Assembly (NCBI RefSeq): GCF_035917275.1
Contig: NZ_CP108508.1
Span: forward strand, 7,130,001 to 7,194,000
Direction: 5' to 3'
Source of the DNA: Streptomyces sp. NBC_01237
Lineage (GTDB): Bacteria > Actinomycetota > Actinomycetes > Streptomycetales > Streptomycetaceae
Length of the DNA stretch: 64,000 bases
Both the position numbers and the translations under genes were made by a program. The notes under the pieces are model-generated. The model ran no database searches. It was not told the DNA's origin and saw only the letters and a program-made list of their open reading frames with translations. Shown piece by piece: positions 55,064 through 63,993 of this stretch (within the stretch, counting starts at the first letter, position 1; every line of letters begins with the position of its first letter).

Positions 55064-55156
55064 GCGAACGTACGTACCCAGCCGGAAGCGGTCTGTGTCA
55101 CGGTCGCCGGGAGCATCACCCGTTCTTGTCCTCCGCCCTCCGTGGGGTCCTCGTGT

Positions 55157-57310
55157 TCACGCCAGGCGTTTCAGCACCGTCAGACTCCGCCCGATCAGCG
55201 TCACCCGCCCACCCGCCGACACCTTCGGCCCGGTACCGGGCGGCACACCGTCCGTACGCGCGGTGTCGACCATCACCTGCCACTGCCGCCCGTGGTTCAC
55301 CGGAACGGTGAAGTCCAGGGTGTCGGCGCCCGCGTTGAACATCAGCAGGAACGAGTCGTCGGAGATGCGCTCGCCCCGCGGCCCCGGCTCCGAGATCGCG
55401 TGGCCGTTCAGGAAGACCGCCATGGCCTTGGCGTGCGCCGCCTGCCAGTCCCGCTGCGTCATCTCCGCGCCCTCGGGGGTGAACCAGGCGATGTCGGAGA
55501 GTTCGTCGTGGGTGCCTTCCACCGGCCGTCCGTGGAAGAACCGGCGGCGGCGGAAGACCGGGTGGTCGCGGCGCAGCCACACCATGGCCCGGGTGAACTC
55601 CAGGAGCCCGTCGCCGGTCCGCCCCGCGCCCTCCCCGCCTTCGTCGGAGCCGGCACCGCCGGGATCGGGCCAGTGCACCCAGGACAGTTCGTTGTCCTGG
55701 CAGTACGCGTTGTTGTTGCCCCGCTGGGTACGGGCGAACTCGTCCCCATGGCTCAGCATCGGCACGCCCTGCGACAGCATCAGCGTGGCGATGAAGTTCC
55801 GCATCTGCCGCAGACGGAGCTCCAGAACCTCCGGATCGTCGCTGTCGCCCTCCGCGCCGCAGTTCCAGGACCGGTTGTGGCTCTCGCCGTCCCGGTTGCC
55901 CTCGCCGTTCGCCTCGTTCCGCTTGTCGTTGTACGAGACCAGGTCGTGCAGCGTGAACCCGTCGTGGCAGGTGGTGAAGTTGATCGAGGCGAGCGGCCGC
56001 CGCCCGTCGTCCTGATAGAGGTCCGACGAGCCCGTGAGCCGCCCCGCGAACTCCGCCAGGGTGCGCGGCTCGCCCCGCCACAGATCCCGCACCGTGTCGC
56101 GGTACTTGCCGTTCCACTCGGTCCACAGCGGCGGGAAGTTCCCCACCTGGTAGCCGCCCTCACCGACGTCCCACGGCTCCGCGATCAGCTTCACCTGGCT
56201 GACCACGGGGTCCTGCTGCACCAGGTCGAAGAACGACGACAGCCGGTCGACCTCGTGGAACTGCCGTGCCAGGGTCGCCGCCAGATCGAACCGGAACCCG
56301 TCCACATGCATCTCGGTCACCCAGTACCGCAGCGAGTCCATGATCATCTGGAGCACGTGCGGGGACCTCATCAGCAGGGAGTTCCCGGTCCCCGTGGTGT
56401 CCATGTAGTACCGCTGATCGTCCGTGAGGCGGTAGTACGACGCGTTGTCGAGGCCCCGGAAGGAGAGCGTCGGACCGAGGTGGTTCCCCTCGGCCGTGTG
56501 GTTGTAGACCACGTCGAGGATGACCTCGATACCCGCCTGATGCAGCGCCCGTACGGCCTGCTTGAACTCCAGCACCTGCTCACCGCGGTCGCCCCAGGAG
56601 GCGTACGCGTTGTGCGGGGCGAAGAAGCCGATGGTGTTGTACCCCCAGTAGTTGGCCAGCCCCGCGTCCGCCAGCCGGTGGTCCTGGACGAACTGGTGAA
56701 CGGGCATCAGCTCGATCGCGGTGACCCCCAGTTCCGTCAGATGGGCGATCACCTCCGGGTGCGCCAGCCCCGCGTACGTACCGCGCAGCTCCTCGGGCAG
56801 CCCCGGATGGAGCATCGTCAGCCCCTTCACATGGGCCTCGTAGATCACCGTGCGGTGGTAGTCCGTACGGGGCCGCCGGTCGTCGCCCCAGTCGAAGTAC
56901 GGATTGACCACGACCGAGCTCATGGTGTGCGGCGCCGAGTCGAGGTCGTTGCGCGCGTCGGGCCGGCCGAACGGATACCCGTACACCTCCTCGCCCCACG
57001 CGATCTTCCCGGCGACGGCCCGCGCGTACGGATCGAGCAGCAGCTTCGCCGAATTGCACCGCTGCCCGCGCTGCGGCTCGTACGGCCCGTGCACCCTGAA
57101 GCCGTAGCGCTGTCCCGGCATCACCCCGGGCAGATAGGCATGGCGGACAAAGGCGTCGGTCTCGCGCAGTTCCACCGCCGTCTCGGAACCGTCGTCGTGC
57201 AGCAGGCACAACTCGATTCGGTCGGCGGCCTCGGAGAAGACCGCGAAGTTGGTCCCGGCGCCGTCGTACGTGGCGCCGAGCGGATACGCCTGTCCCGGCC
57301 AGACCTGCAT
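55157..57310 (-). CDS. glgX: glycogen debranching enzyme
   Basis: The 717-residue GH13 isoamylase-type enzyme trims branches of glycogen or maltodextrin, giving the linear chains that TreY uses. A CBM48-like N-domain (QAYPLGATYDGAGTNFAVFS) precedes the barrel: DVVYNHTAEGNHLGP, the nucleophile in VDGFRFDLAATLAR, LIAEPWDVGEGGYQVGNFP with the acid Glu, and FTTCHDGFTLHDLVSYN. I start at ATG 57310 (MQVWPGQAYP) with GGAAGAG ten bases upstream; the frame before it is not coding-like. Homologues in trehalose clusters are called treX. It is followed by treY, 93 bases away. Confidence 0.95.
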   Translation of the reverse strand: MQVWPGQAYPLGATYDGAGTNFAVFSEAADRIELCLLHDDGSETAVELRETDAFVRHAYLPGVMPGQRYGFRVHGPYEPQRGQRCNSAKLLLDPYARAVAGKIAWGEEVYGYPFGRPDARNDLDSAPHTMSSVVVNPYFDWGDDRRPRTDYHRTVIYEAHVKGLTMLHPGLPEELRGTYAGLAHPEVIAHLTELGVTAIELMPVHQFVQDHRLADAGLANYWGYNTIGFFAPHNAYASWGDRGEQVLEFKQAVRALHQAGIEVILDVVYNHTAEGNHLGPTLSFRGLDNASYYRLTDDQRYYMDTTGTGNSLLMRSPHVLQMIMDSLRYWVTEMHVDGFRFDLAATLARQFHEVDRLSSFFDLVQQDPVVSQVKLIAEPWDVGEGGYQVGNFPPLWTEWNGKYRDTVRDLWRGEPRTLAEFAGRLTGSSDLYQDDGRRPLASINFTTCHDGFTLHDLVSYNDKRNEANGEGNRDGESHNRSWNCGAEGDSDDPEVLELRLRQMRNFIATLMLSQGVPMLSHGDEFARTQRGNNNAYCQDNELSWVHWPDPGGAGSDEGGEGAGRTGDGLLEFTRAMVWLRRDHPVFRRRRFFHGRPVEGTHDELSDIAWFTPEGAEMTQRDWQAAHAKAMAVFLNGHAISEPGPRGERISDDSFLLMFNAGADTLDFTVPVNHGRQWQVMVDTARTDGVPPGTGPKVSAGGRVTLIGRSLTVLKRLA

Positions 57311-57715
57311 AGATAGGACTCTTCCACTTCTGATCCGGGTGCGATGGGTTTCTCGCGCCCGATACTCCCCGAAAGAGGCGCGCCTACCTAGCACGTCGGC
57401 CGGTGCGGTCCGGTGCGGTCGGGCCCGGCGGGTGTACCCCGGCGTACCCGACGGCAGCACCGGTCAACTTCGGACACCTCGACGCCGCCCCGGACGGAAA
57501 TCCGCCACGACGTCCGGGTCCGCGGCCCGGTGCACGGCGCGTCGTGGGGTGGTTAATCACTATGAATCCGCTCACTCCGCCCAATGTTGCCGGTGGGAAC
57601 GCGCCTACCCCATAGGGGAGTTGAGAAACCAGCCTGCGCATCCGGCTGCACCGGCTCCCGCTCCCGGAGTACCCTTCCTTGATCGTTGGGTGGGGGAGTG
57701 GAAGGCGGTACGCGG
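57311..57715. other. divergent intergenic region (glgX / HEPN gene)
   Basis: No gene is evident in these 405 bases. GGTGCGGTCCGGTGCGGTC near 57402 is a short repeat. The most AT-rich stretch is TAATCACTATGAAT at 57554, a possible promoter core for the HEPN gene. GCGCCTAC occurs at both ends. I see no clear operator. Confidence 0.4.
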
Positions 57716-58948
57716 GTGAGCTCGGGAGGGTTCGAGCTGCCCCCAGGTGACGCAGGTCACGAGGGGGAAGCGACCGATGCCCAGCCCGGGGCGGTGTCCC
57801 TCGCACAGCCTCTGGAGATCGGCGCCGAACTCGACTGGGGAGCCGACGCCTGGAGCGAGGTGCGCACCCGTGCGCAGCGGGCCGGGCGGGCCTATATCTG
57901 GCTGAATCTCGTGGAACAGCGGCTGCGGGCCGTCGTCGCCGCGGTGCTCCGGCCCATCTACGAACCGGTGCACGGCGAGGACTGGGTGGTGGCCGCGGCC
58001 GGACCCGCCGGACAGGAGTGGGTGCAGCGCGCCGTCGCCGTCCGCGAGGTCTCGCGCCGCAAGGGCTATCTGCTCGACCCGGCCGACGACAACGTCCTCA
58101 GCTTCCTCACCCTGCCCCAGCTGCGCGAGCTGATGGTCCAGCACTGGCCCTGTTTCGAGCCGTATTTCGACGACCGGCGCGATGTCGAGCTGGCCCTGGA
58201 CGAGCTGGAGGTGGCCCGCAATGTGGTCTCCCGCAACCGCGCGCTGAACGAGGCGGTCCTCGCCCAGGCGGAGCGGGCCTCCGCGCGGCTCCTGGAGATC
58301 CTCGGCAGCGGGGCCGCGGTCCCGTCCGCCGACCGGCTGCCCGTCGACGCCGTCGAGGAACTGGTCGGCGACCGGTACGCCGATGTGGTCTCCGTCCACC
58401 CCGACCGGGTGCGGCTCCAGCGCCAGCTGCCCGCCGAGGACCTCTTCGGCGGGGCGCGGCGCCTGGACGCCATCGGCATAGGGCTCAACCTGCTGGTGCA
58501 GAACTTCTCCGGCCGCAGGCTGGTCCGGCTCGCCGAATCGGGCTGCCGGGTCCGGCTGCTCTTCATCAACCCGGCCAGCAGTGCGGTCAAACGCCGGGAG
58601 CGGGAACTGGGCCTGAAGAAGGGCGAGCTGAGCCGCTCGGTGGAGATGAACATCCTCCATATGCGCCGGGTGCGCTCCAAGCTCCGCGACCCGGGCGCCT
58701 TCCAGATCCAGGTCTTCGACGAGACCCCGCGCTTCACCGCCTACCTGGTGGACGGCGACGGGCCGGACGCGGTCGGGGTCGTCCAGACCTACCTGCGGCG
58801 GGCCCGCGGGATGGAGGCGCCCGTGCTCGTCCTGCGCGGCGGCGGGCGCTCGGTGGTCCGGGTGGGGCAGGACAGTGAGCACGGACTGTTCGAGACCTAC
58901 CGTGAGGAGTTCGAGTCCGTCTGGACGGACTCGCGGCCGGTCTCCTGA
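57716..58948 (+). CDS. SAV2148-type HEPN domain protein
   Basis: I start at GTG 57716 (VSSGGFELPPGD) with GGAAGG upstream; upstream TTG and GTG starts only add a few Gly-rich residues. The 410-residue protein has an N-terminal HEPN-type helical domain (AYIWLNLVEQRLRAVVAAVL through VSRNRALNEAVLAQAE) and a C-terminal phospholipase D-like/DUF5919 region with GCRVRLLFINPASSAV and REREL. Members are conserved in actinomycetes and assumed to act on RNA. The usual HEPN Rx4-6H catalytic motif is incomplete: SRNRALNE has Arg-Asn but no His. Cellular role unknown. Confidence 0.85.
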   Translation: MSSGGFELPPGDAGHEGEATDAQPGAVSLAQPLEIGAELDWGADAWSEVRTRAQRAGRAYIWLNLVEQRLRAVVAAVLRPIYEPVHGEDWVVAAAGPAGQEWVQRAVAVREVSRRKGYLLDPADDNVLSFLTLPQLRELMVQHWPCFEPYFDDRRDVELALDELEVARNVVSRNRALNEAVLAQAERASARLLEILGSGAAVPSADRLPVDAVEELVGDRYADVVSVHPDRVRLQRQLPAEDLFGGARRLDAIGIGLNLLVQNFSGRRLVRLAESGCRVRLLFINPASSAVKRRERELGLKKGELSRSVEMNILHMRRVRSKLRDPGAFQIQVFDETPRFTAYLVDGDGPDAVGVVQTYLRRARGMEAPVLVLRGGGRSVVRVGQDSEHGLFETYREEFESVWTDSRPVS

Positions 58949-59030
58949 GAGGCCGCCCCGTGCGGGCTTGTCAGTGGTGCGTGGGAGGGTGTTCATCACC
59001 TGGGGGAGAGCACCACGAAGGAGGTACGGG

Positions 59031-59822
59031 ATGAGCTGGCACCGGGAGCCGCTGGTCGGCTTCGACCTGGAGACGACGGGGACGGAACCGCTGGAGGCCC
59101 GGATCGTGACCGCCGCGGTCGTCGCGGTCCACGGCCGCGACGACGAGCCGGCCCGACGACGGGCCTGGCTGGCGGATCCGGGCATCCGGATTCCCGCACA
59201 GGCTTCCGCGATCCACGGCATCAGCAGCGAGCGGGCGGCGGCGGAGGGCCGCCCGGTGCGCGAGGTGGCGGACGAGATCGCCGAGACCCTCGTGGCGTAC
59301 TGGCGCGAGGGCGTGCCGGTCGTCGCGTACAACGCGACGTTCGATCTGACCCTGCTGACGGCCGAGTTGCGGCGGCACGGACTGCCCTCCCTCGGCGACC
59401 GGCTGGGCGGCGGCGGGATCGGCCCGGTCATCGACCCGTACACGATCGACCGCGCCGTCGACCGCTACCGCAAGGGCAAGCGCACCCTCGAAGCGGTCTG
59501 CGTCGAGTACGGGGTGGTGCACGGCGGCGCCCATGACGCGGGGGCGGACGCGCTGGCCGCGGTACGTGTGGCGTACGCCATAGCCGAGCGGCACGGCTCG
59601 GTGGCCGCGCTCACCCCGGGCGAACTGCACGAGCGCCAGATCGAGTGGTATGCCGTGTGGGCGGCCGATTTCGAGCAGTTCCTCCGGCGCAAGGGCAACG
59701 CCGACGCGGTGATCGACGGCCACTGGCCCCTGCGGGAGGCGGTGACGGCGCGATCGTCCGGTGCCGCGGCCGGGTCGGGCGCGTCGGGCCGGTCCGGCAT
59801 ATCGGGCCCGTCCGGCGACTGA
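59031..59822 (+). CDS. DEDDh 3'-5' exonuclease (DnaQ-like)
   Basis: The 263-residue nuclease has the first acidic pair in LVGFDLETTGTEPLEARI, then the HGIS segment, the second Asp in VVAYNATFDLTLL, and His-Asp in GAHDAGADALAAV, so all DEDDh residues are visible. It resembles the epsilon-subunit-like exonucleases common in actinomycetes. The ATG is preceded by GAAGGAGG eight bases upstream. A Ser/Gly-rich tail of about 25 residues ends the protein. It lies downstream of the HEPN gene with 82 bases between, same strand. Confidence 0.94.
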   Translation: MSWHREPLVGFDLETTGTEPLEARIVTAAVVAVHGRDDEPARRRAWLADPGIRIPAQASAIHGISSERAAAEGRPVREVADEIAETLVAYWREGVPVVAYNATFDLTLLTAELRRHGLPSLGDRLGGGGIGPVIDPYTIDRAVDRYRKGKRTLEAVCVEYGVVHGGAHDAGADALAAVRVAYAIAERHGSVAALTPGELHERQIEWYAVWAADFEQFLRRKGNADAVIDGHWPLREAVTARSSGAAAGSGASGRSGISGPSGD

Positions 59823-59830
59823 GGCAGCCG

Positions 59831-59880
59831 GCGCCGTTCCGGCGACCGGGCCCCCTTCCGCGCCGTTCCGGCGACCGGGC
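59831..59880. repeat. 29-bp-period direct repeat between convergent genes
   Basis: GCGCCGTTCCGGCGACCGGG occurs identically at 59831 and 59860 in the gap between the exonuclease stop and the phosphotransferase-fold gene stop. Confidence 0.8.
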
Positions 59881-59919
59881 GCGAAGGCCCCGTTCCCGCC
59901 CGGAGCGAAGACCCCGCCC

Positions 59920-60786
59920 TCAGAACGGGTACCAGCGCACCTCGGAGTCGCCGTCGCGCAAGGACGCCACCCTCCGCCGGAACTCGGCGAGGGCCTTCGG
60001 GTTGGCCGGAGCGTGCTGGGAGACCCAGGCACAGCTCGCGGTCTCCCGGGCCCCCCGCAGCACCGCACAGCCGTCCCACTCCCGTACGTCCCATCCGTAC
60101 GCCGCGGTGAAGGCGTCGTACGCCTGCGCGGGCAGGCCGTAGCGGTCCCGGGACAGGGCGAGGACGACCAGGTCGTGTTCCCGCAGATCGGTGGAGAACG
60201 TCTCCAGGTCGACCAGAACGGGGCCTTCCGGACCGATGTGGATGTTACGGGGGAGGGCGTCGCCATGGATCGGCCCCGGCGGCAGATGCGGGACCAGTGC
60301 GGCCGCGGCCGCCGCGAAGCCGTCGCGGCGCTCGCGCAGATAGTCGGCGTCGGCCGGATCGATCGTGTCGCCCGCGAGCCGCAGCCAGCGCTCGACGCCG
60401 CCGAGCAGCTCACGGCGCGGCAGGGCGAGTCCGGCCGGGGAAGGCAGTGCGTGCACGAGCGAGAGCAGCGGCGCGAGGTCCCGCGGCTCGGCGGGGCGTA
60501 CGGCGTCGGGGAGCCGGTGCCACAACGTCACGGGGTGGCCCTCGACCAGGCGGGCCTTCGGCTCGGCCGCCCGCACGGCGGGGACGCCGGACGCGGCGAG
60601 CCACTGGGCGACCGCCACTTCCCGGTCGGCGCGCTCCCGTAGCTCCGGGTGCGCCGTGGCGTCCCGGCCGACCTTGACGACCAGATCGCCGACGCCGAAC
60701 ACCGCGTTCTCGCCCAGCGCGAGCAGCTCCGCACCGCCGGACAGTCCGGCAGCGGTCAGTACCTCGCGCGCACGCATCTCGTTCAT
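59920..60786 (-). CDS. aminoglycoside phosphotransferase-fold kinase
   Basis: The 288-residue protein has the APH/choline kinase fold: LLALGENAVFGVGDLVVKVG at the nucleotide site, the catalytic loop PIHGDALPRNIHIG with Asp and Asn, and the metal segment VLVDLETFS. It could phosphorylate an antibiotic, a sugar alcohol or another small molecule; the family does not allow more from sequence. The ATG at 60786 is followed by a second Met three codons later. It is divergent from the sugar transporter operon, so a kinase for an imported sugar is possible but unproven. Confidence 0.9.
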   Translation of the reverse strand: MNEMRAREVLTAAGLSGGAELLALGENAVFGVGDLVVKVGRDATAHPELRERADREVAVAQWLAASGVPAVRAAEPKARLVEGHPVTLWHRLPDAVRPAEPRDLAPLLSLVHALPSPAGLALPRRELLGGVERWLRLAGDTIDPADADYLRERRDGFAAAAAALVPHLPPGPIHGDALPRNIHIGPEGPVLVDLETFSTDLREHDLVVLALSRDRYGLPAQAYDAFTAAYGWDVREWDGCAVLRGARETASCAWVSQHAPANPKALAEFRRRVASLRDGDSEVRWYPF

Positions 60787-60912
60787 GGCTCCGATTTTCG
60801 CATCCGTGCAGGCCGCCTTGACGAACGGACGGACCGTCAGCACGATGACGGGGGCCGACCGGGCGGCCAGAACGGGATGAATCCCATCCATATAGGCGAA
60901 GAGGTCGAATTC

Positions 60913-61860
60913 GTGACATTGCCGACCGCGACGAAGCGGTCCGGTCCACGCGGCCCGCGTGGCGGACAGGACGGCCGGGCCGGACGGGCAGCCCGGGACC
61001 GGGCCACCTGGTTCCTGGTGCTGCCCGCGCTCATCCCGATCCTGATCCTCAGTGTCGGACCGCTGCTCTACGGCATCGCGCTGGCCTTCACCGACGCCCA
61101 GTCGGGCCGCACCCGGTCCACGCAGTGGATCGGCGCACTCAACTTCCAGGACCTGCTCCACGACACCCTGTTCTGGGACTCGTTCCGGATCGGCCTGCTG
61201 TGGGCGGTCGGCGTCACCGTCCCGCAGTTCTTCCTGGCGCTCGGCCTCGCCCTCCTGCTCAACGAGAAACTGCGGATGCGCTGGCTGGCGAGGGCGCTGG
61301 CGATCATCCCCTGGGCCATGCCCGAGGTCGTCGTCGGCATCATGTGGCGCCTCGTCTACAACCCGGACGCGGGCATCCTCAACAAGACCATCCGTGATCT
61401 GGGGCTCGGCGACGGCCGGGACTGGCTGACCGGACTGGCCACCGCGCTGCCCGCCGTGATCCTGGTCGGCATCTGGGCGGGCATGCCGCAGACCACCGTC
61501 GCCCTGCTGGCCGGCCTCCAGAACACCCCGCACGAACTCCACGAGGCCGCCGCCCTCGACGGCGCGGGAGCCTGGCGCCGGTTCCGTACCGTCACCTGGC
61601 CCGCCCTGAAGCCGGTCGCGCTCTCCATCACCGCCCTCAACTTCATCTGGAACTTCAACGCCTTCGCCCTGGTCTACGTCCTGACCAGCGGCGGTCCCGG
61701 CGGCCGCACCCGGCTGCCGATGCTCTTCGCCTACGAAGAGGCTTTCCGCTACGGACAGTTCGGCTACGCCGCCGCGATGGGGTGTGTGATGGTCGCGGTG
61801 ATCTCCGTGATCCTCGCCTGCTACCTCGCCGGCCGGCTCAGGAGAGGCGAGGACACATGA
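60913..61860 (+). CDS. sugar ABC transporter permease (1)
   Basis: The 315-residue protein is a MalF-type carbohydrate permease with six helices (FLVLPALIPILILSVGPLLYGIA first) and the EAA loop LHEAAALDGAGAWRRFRTVTWP that docks the ATPase. I start at GTG 60913 (VTLPTATKRSG), with GAAGAGG about eight bases upstream; an ATG 12 codons earlier is the alternative. Its stop overlaps the next permease start (ATGA). No ATPase gene is in this operon; in Streptomyces several such importers share the MsiK ATPase. Confidence 0.95.
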   Translation: MTLPTATKRSGPRGPRGGQDGRAGRAARDRATWFLVLPALIPILILSVGPLLYGIALAFTDAQSGRTRSTQWIGALNFQDLLHDTLFWDSFRIGLLWAVGVTVPQFFLALGLALLLNEKLRMRWLARALAIIPWAMPEVVVGIMWRLVYNPDAGILNKTIRDLGLGDGRDWLTGLATALPAVILVGIWAGMPQTTVALLAGLQNTPHELHEAAALDGAGAWRRFRTVTWPALKPVALSITALNFIWNFNAFALVYVLTSGGPGGRTRLPMLFAYEEAFRYGQFGYAAAMGCVMVAVISVILACYLAGRLRRGEDT

Positions 61861-62696
61861 GCCTCCGTACCAGCAGGTCCGCGCGCGCCGGGCAGTACAT
61901 GGCGCTCCTGGCCTATCTGATCTTCCTGGCGTTCCCGTTCCTCTGGCTGATCTCCACGGCCTTCAAGCCCGCCCGCGAACTGGGCTCGCTCCACCCCACC
62001 TGGATTCCCGAGAATCCGACCCTGGACAACTTCCGGCAGGCATTCGACGAACAGCCGCTGCTCCAGGCCGCCGCCAACTCCCTGTTCGCCGCCGTCTGCG
62101 CCGCTCTGATCGCGGTCGTCATCGCGACCCCCATGGCCTATGTGATGGCCCGCCACCGGGGCCGGCTGTCGACCGCGGCGACCGGCTGGGTCGTGATCAG
62201 CCAGGCGTTCCCGTTCGTCCTGGTGATCATCCCGCTCTTCCTGATCCTCAAGAACCTGCATCTGATCAACACCCTGTGGGGGCTGATCATGGTGTACGTC
62301 GTGTGGTCGCTGCCCTTCGCCCTGTGGATGCTGGCCGGTTACGTGCGGGCCGTGCCGCCCGAACTGGAGGAGGCCGCCGCTGTCGACGGGGCGGGCAGGC
62401 TGCGGATACTCGTCTCGGTCGTCGCCCCGCTGCTCGCCCCCGGGATCGTCGCCACCGCACTCTTCGCGTTCATCACCGCATGGAACGAGTTCTTCTTCGC
62501 GCTCGTCCTGCTCAAGACACCGGAGAAGCAGACCTTGCCGGTCGTACTCACCCACTTCCTCGGCGCGGAGGGTGTGGCCGACCTCGGACCGCTCGCCGCC
62601 GCCGCGTTCCTCGCCACCCTCCCCTCCCTCGTCCTCTTCGCGGTCATCCAGAAGCGGATCACGGGCGGCATGACGGCCGGGGCGGTGAAGAGCTGA
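61857..62696 (+). CDS. sugar ABC transporter permease (2)
   Basis: The 279-residue MalG-type partner permease has the same topology and the EAA loop LEEAAAVDGAGRLRILVSVVAP. It starts four bases before the end of the first permease gene, and its stop overlaps the ATG of the binding-protein gene (TGATG), so all three are translated together. The order permease-permease-binding protein is less common than binding protein first. Confidence 0.95.
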   Translation: MSLRTSRSARAGQYMALLAYLIFLAFPFLWLISTAFKPARELGSLHPTWIPENPTLDNFRQAFDEQPLLQAAANSLFAAVCAALIAVVIATPMAYVMARHRGRLSTAATGWVVISQAFPFVLVIIPLFLILKNLHLINTLWGLIMVYVVWSLPFALWMLAGYVRAVPPELEEAAAVDGAGRLRILVSVVAPLLAPGIVATALFAFITAWNEFFFALVLLKTPEKQTLPVVLTHFLGAEGVADLGPLAAAAFLATLPSLVLFAVIQKRITGGMTAGAVKS

Positions 62697-63991
62697 TGCG
62701 TGCGCTCCGCAGGGCGGCCACCGCCGCGGCCACCGCCCTGGCCCTGCTCCTCACCGGCTGCTCCGGCGGCGGAGACGGTACGGACGCGGACGGCACGATC
62801 AGGCTGAGCTTCCAGTCGCTGGCCTGGCAGAAGGAGTCCGTCGACGCCAACAGACAACTGGTGAAGGAGTGGAACGCGGCCCACCCCGACATCCAGGTGG
62901 ACTACGTCCAGGGCAGCTGGGACAACGTCCACGACCAGTTGCTCACCTCCTTCGAGGGGGGCGAGGCTCCCGACATCATCCACGACGCCTCCGACGACCT
63001 CGCCGACTTCGCGTACGGGGGCTATCTCGCCGATCTGCGCACGCTGCTGCCCGAGCGGCTGACCACGGACATCCCGGAACAGTCCTGGCGGACCGCGACC
63101 TTCGACGGCGGCGTGTACGGCGTCCCGTTCCTCCAGGAACCGAAGGTCCTGATCGCCAACACCAAGATCATCAAGGCGTCCGGGGTCCGGGTCCCGACCC
63201 CCGCCGAGCCATGGAGCTGGGAGGAGTTCCGCCGGGTCACCGAGAAGCTGACGGGCAAGGGCACCTACGGTGTCGCCTGGCCGCTGAAGGAACCGGTGTC
63301 CGTCACCCTGAACCTGGGACTCTCGGCCGGTGGCAGGCTCTTCCACCGCGCCGCGGACGGAAAGGTCACCATCAGGTTCGACGAGGGCGACCGCGTGGTC
63401 CCCGGAACCATCCATGACCAGGTCAACACCGACCGCAGTGCCGCCCGCACGGCACTCGGTATGGGGGGATCGGACACCCTGCCCGGATTCTTCGGCGGCA
63501 AGTACGCGATGGTGCCGCTGGGGTTCTCCTACCGCCAGCAGGTCGTGGAGCAGGCCCCCGAGGGTTTCGAGTGGACCGTCCTGCCCACCCCGGCCGGCAG
63601 CGCCGGTCCGCTCCAGGGGGTGAGCCCGCAGACGCTCTCGGTCGCCGAGGACAGCCCGCACAAGCGGGAAGCCGTGCGGTTCATCGACTTCCTGCTCCAG
63701 CCGCGGAACGTGGTGCGGCTCGCCAAGGGCGACTGGATGCTCCCCACCGGCACCGAGGCGCTGGCCGATCCCGCCCTGCGCACCGAGAAGAACGGCTGGG
63801 CGACCGGCACCGCGCTCGCCGAGGGGCTGCGCCCGGCGCCCGCGCAGTCCGTACGCGGCTACCCCGAGTGGAAGGACAAGGTGGCGACCCCCGCGCTCCA
63901 GGAGTACTACAGCGGGGCGATCGACACCGGCGAGCTGAAGAAACGCCTGGTCGAGGACGGTAACCGGGTCCTGGCCCGCTATCAGCGCTGA
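62696..63991 (+). CDS. sugar-binding lipoprotein of the ABC importer
   Basis: The 431-residue protein begins with a signal ending LALLLTGCSGG (lipobox), so it is a surface lipoprotein that hands sugar to the two permeases. It has the extracellular solute-binding protein type 1 pattern: NAAHPDIQVDYVQG, APDIIHDASDDLADFA, VYGVPFLQEPKVLIANTKI and the C-terminal FIDFLLQPRN. The sugar cannot be read from the sequence. After the stop the window ends with AGGGAGG, probably the ribosome site of a further gene, which by analogy could be a glycosidase. Confidence 0.95.
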   Translation: MRALRRAATAAATALALLLTGCSGGGDGTDADGTIRLSFQSLAWQKESVDANRQLVKEWNAAHPDIQVDYVQGSWDNVHDQLLTSFEGGEAPDIIHDASDDLADFAYGGYLADLRTLLPERLTTDIPEQSWRTATFDGGVYGVPFLQEPKVLIANTKIIKASGVRVPTPAEPWSWEEFRRVTEKLTGKGTYGVAWPLKEPVSVTLNLGLSAGGRLFHRAADGKVTIRFDEGDRVVPGTIHDQVNTDRSAARTALGMGGSDTLPGFFGGKYAMVPLGFSYRQQVVEQAPEGFEWTVLPTPAGSAGPLQGVSPQTLSVAEDSPHKREAVRFIDFLLQPRNVVRLAKGDWMLPTGTEALADPALRTEKNGWATGTALAEGLRPAPAQSVRGYPEWKDKVATPALQEYYSGAIDTGELKKRLVEDGNRVLARYQR

Positions 63992-63993
63992 GC

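Noticed and set aside
52880..57316. Very long plus-strand open frame (1478 codons) opposite treY and glgX
   Set aside because: It is the antisense of two genes with complete family motifs; its translation is rich in Arg, Gly and Pro and has no recognisable domain. In very GC-rich DNA such frames are expected.
57563..57616. 17-codon frame (MNPLTPPNVAG) in the glgX/HEPN gap
   Set aside because: No ribosome site and no conserved feature; the ATG lies in the AT-rich stretch that better fits a promoter.
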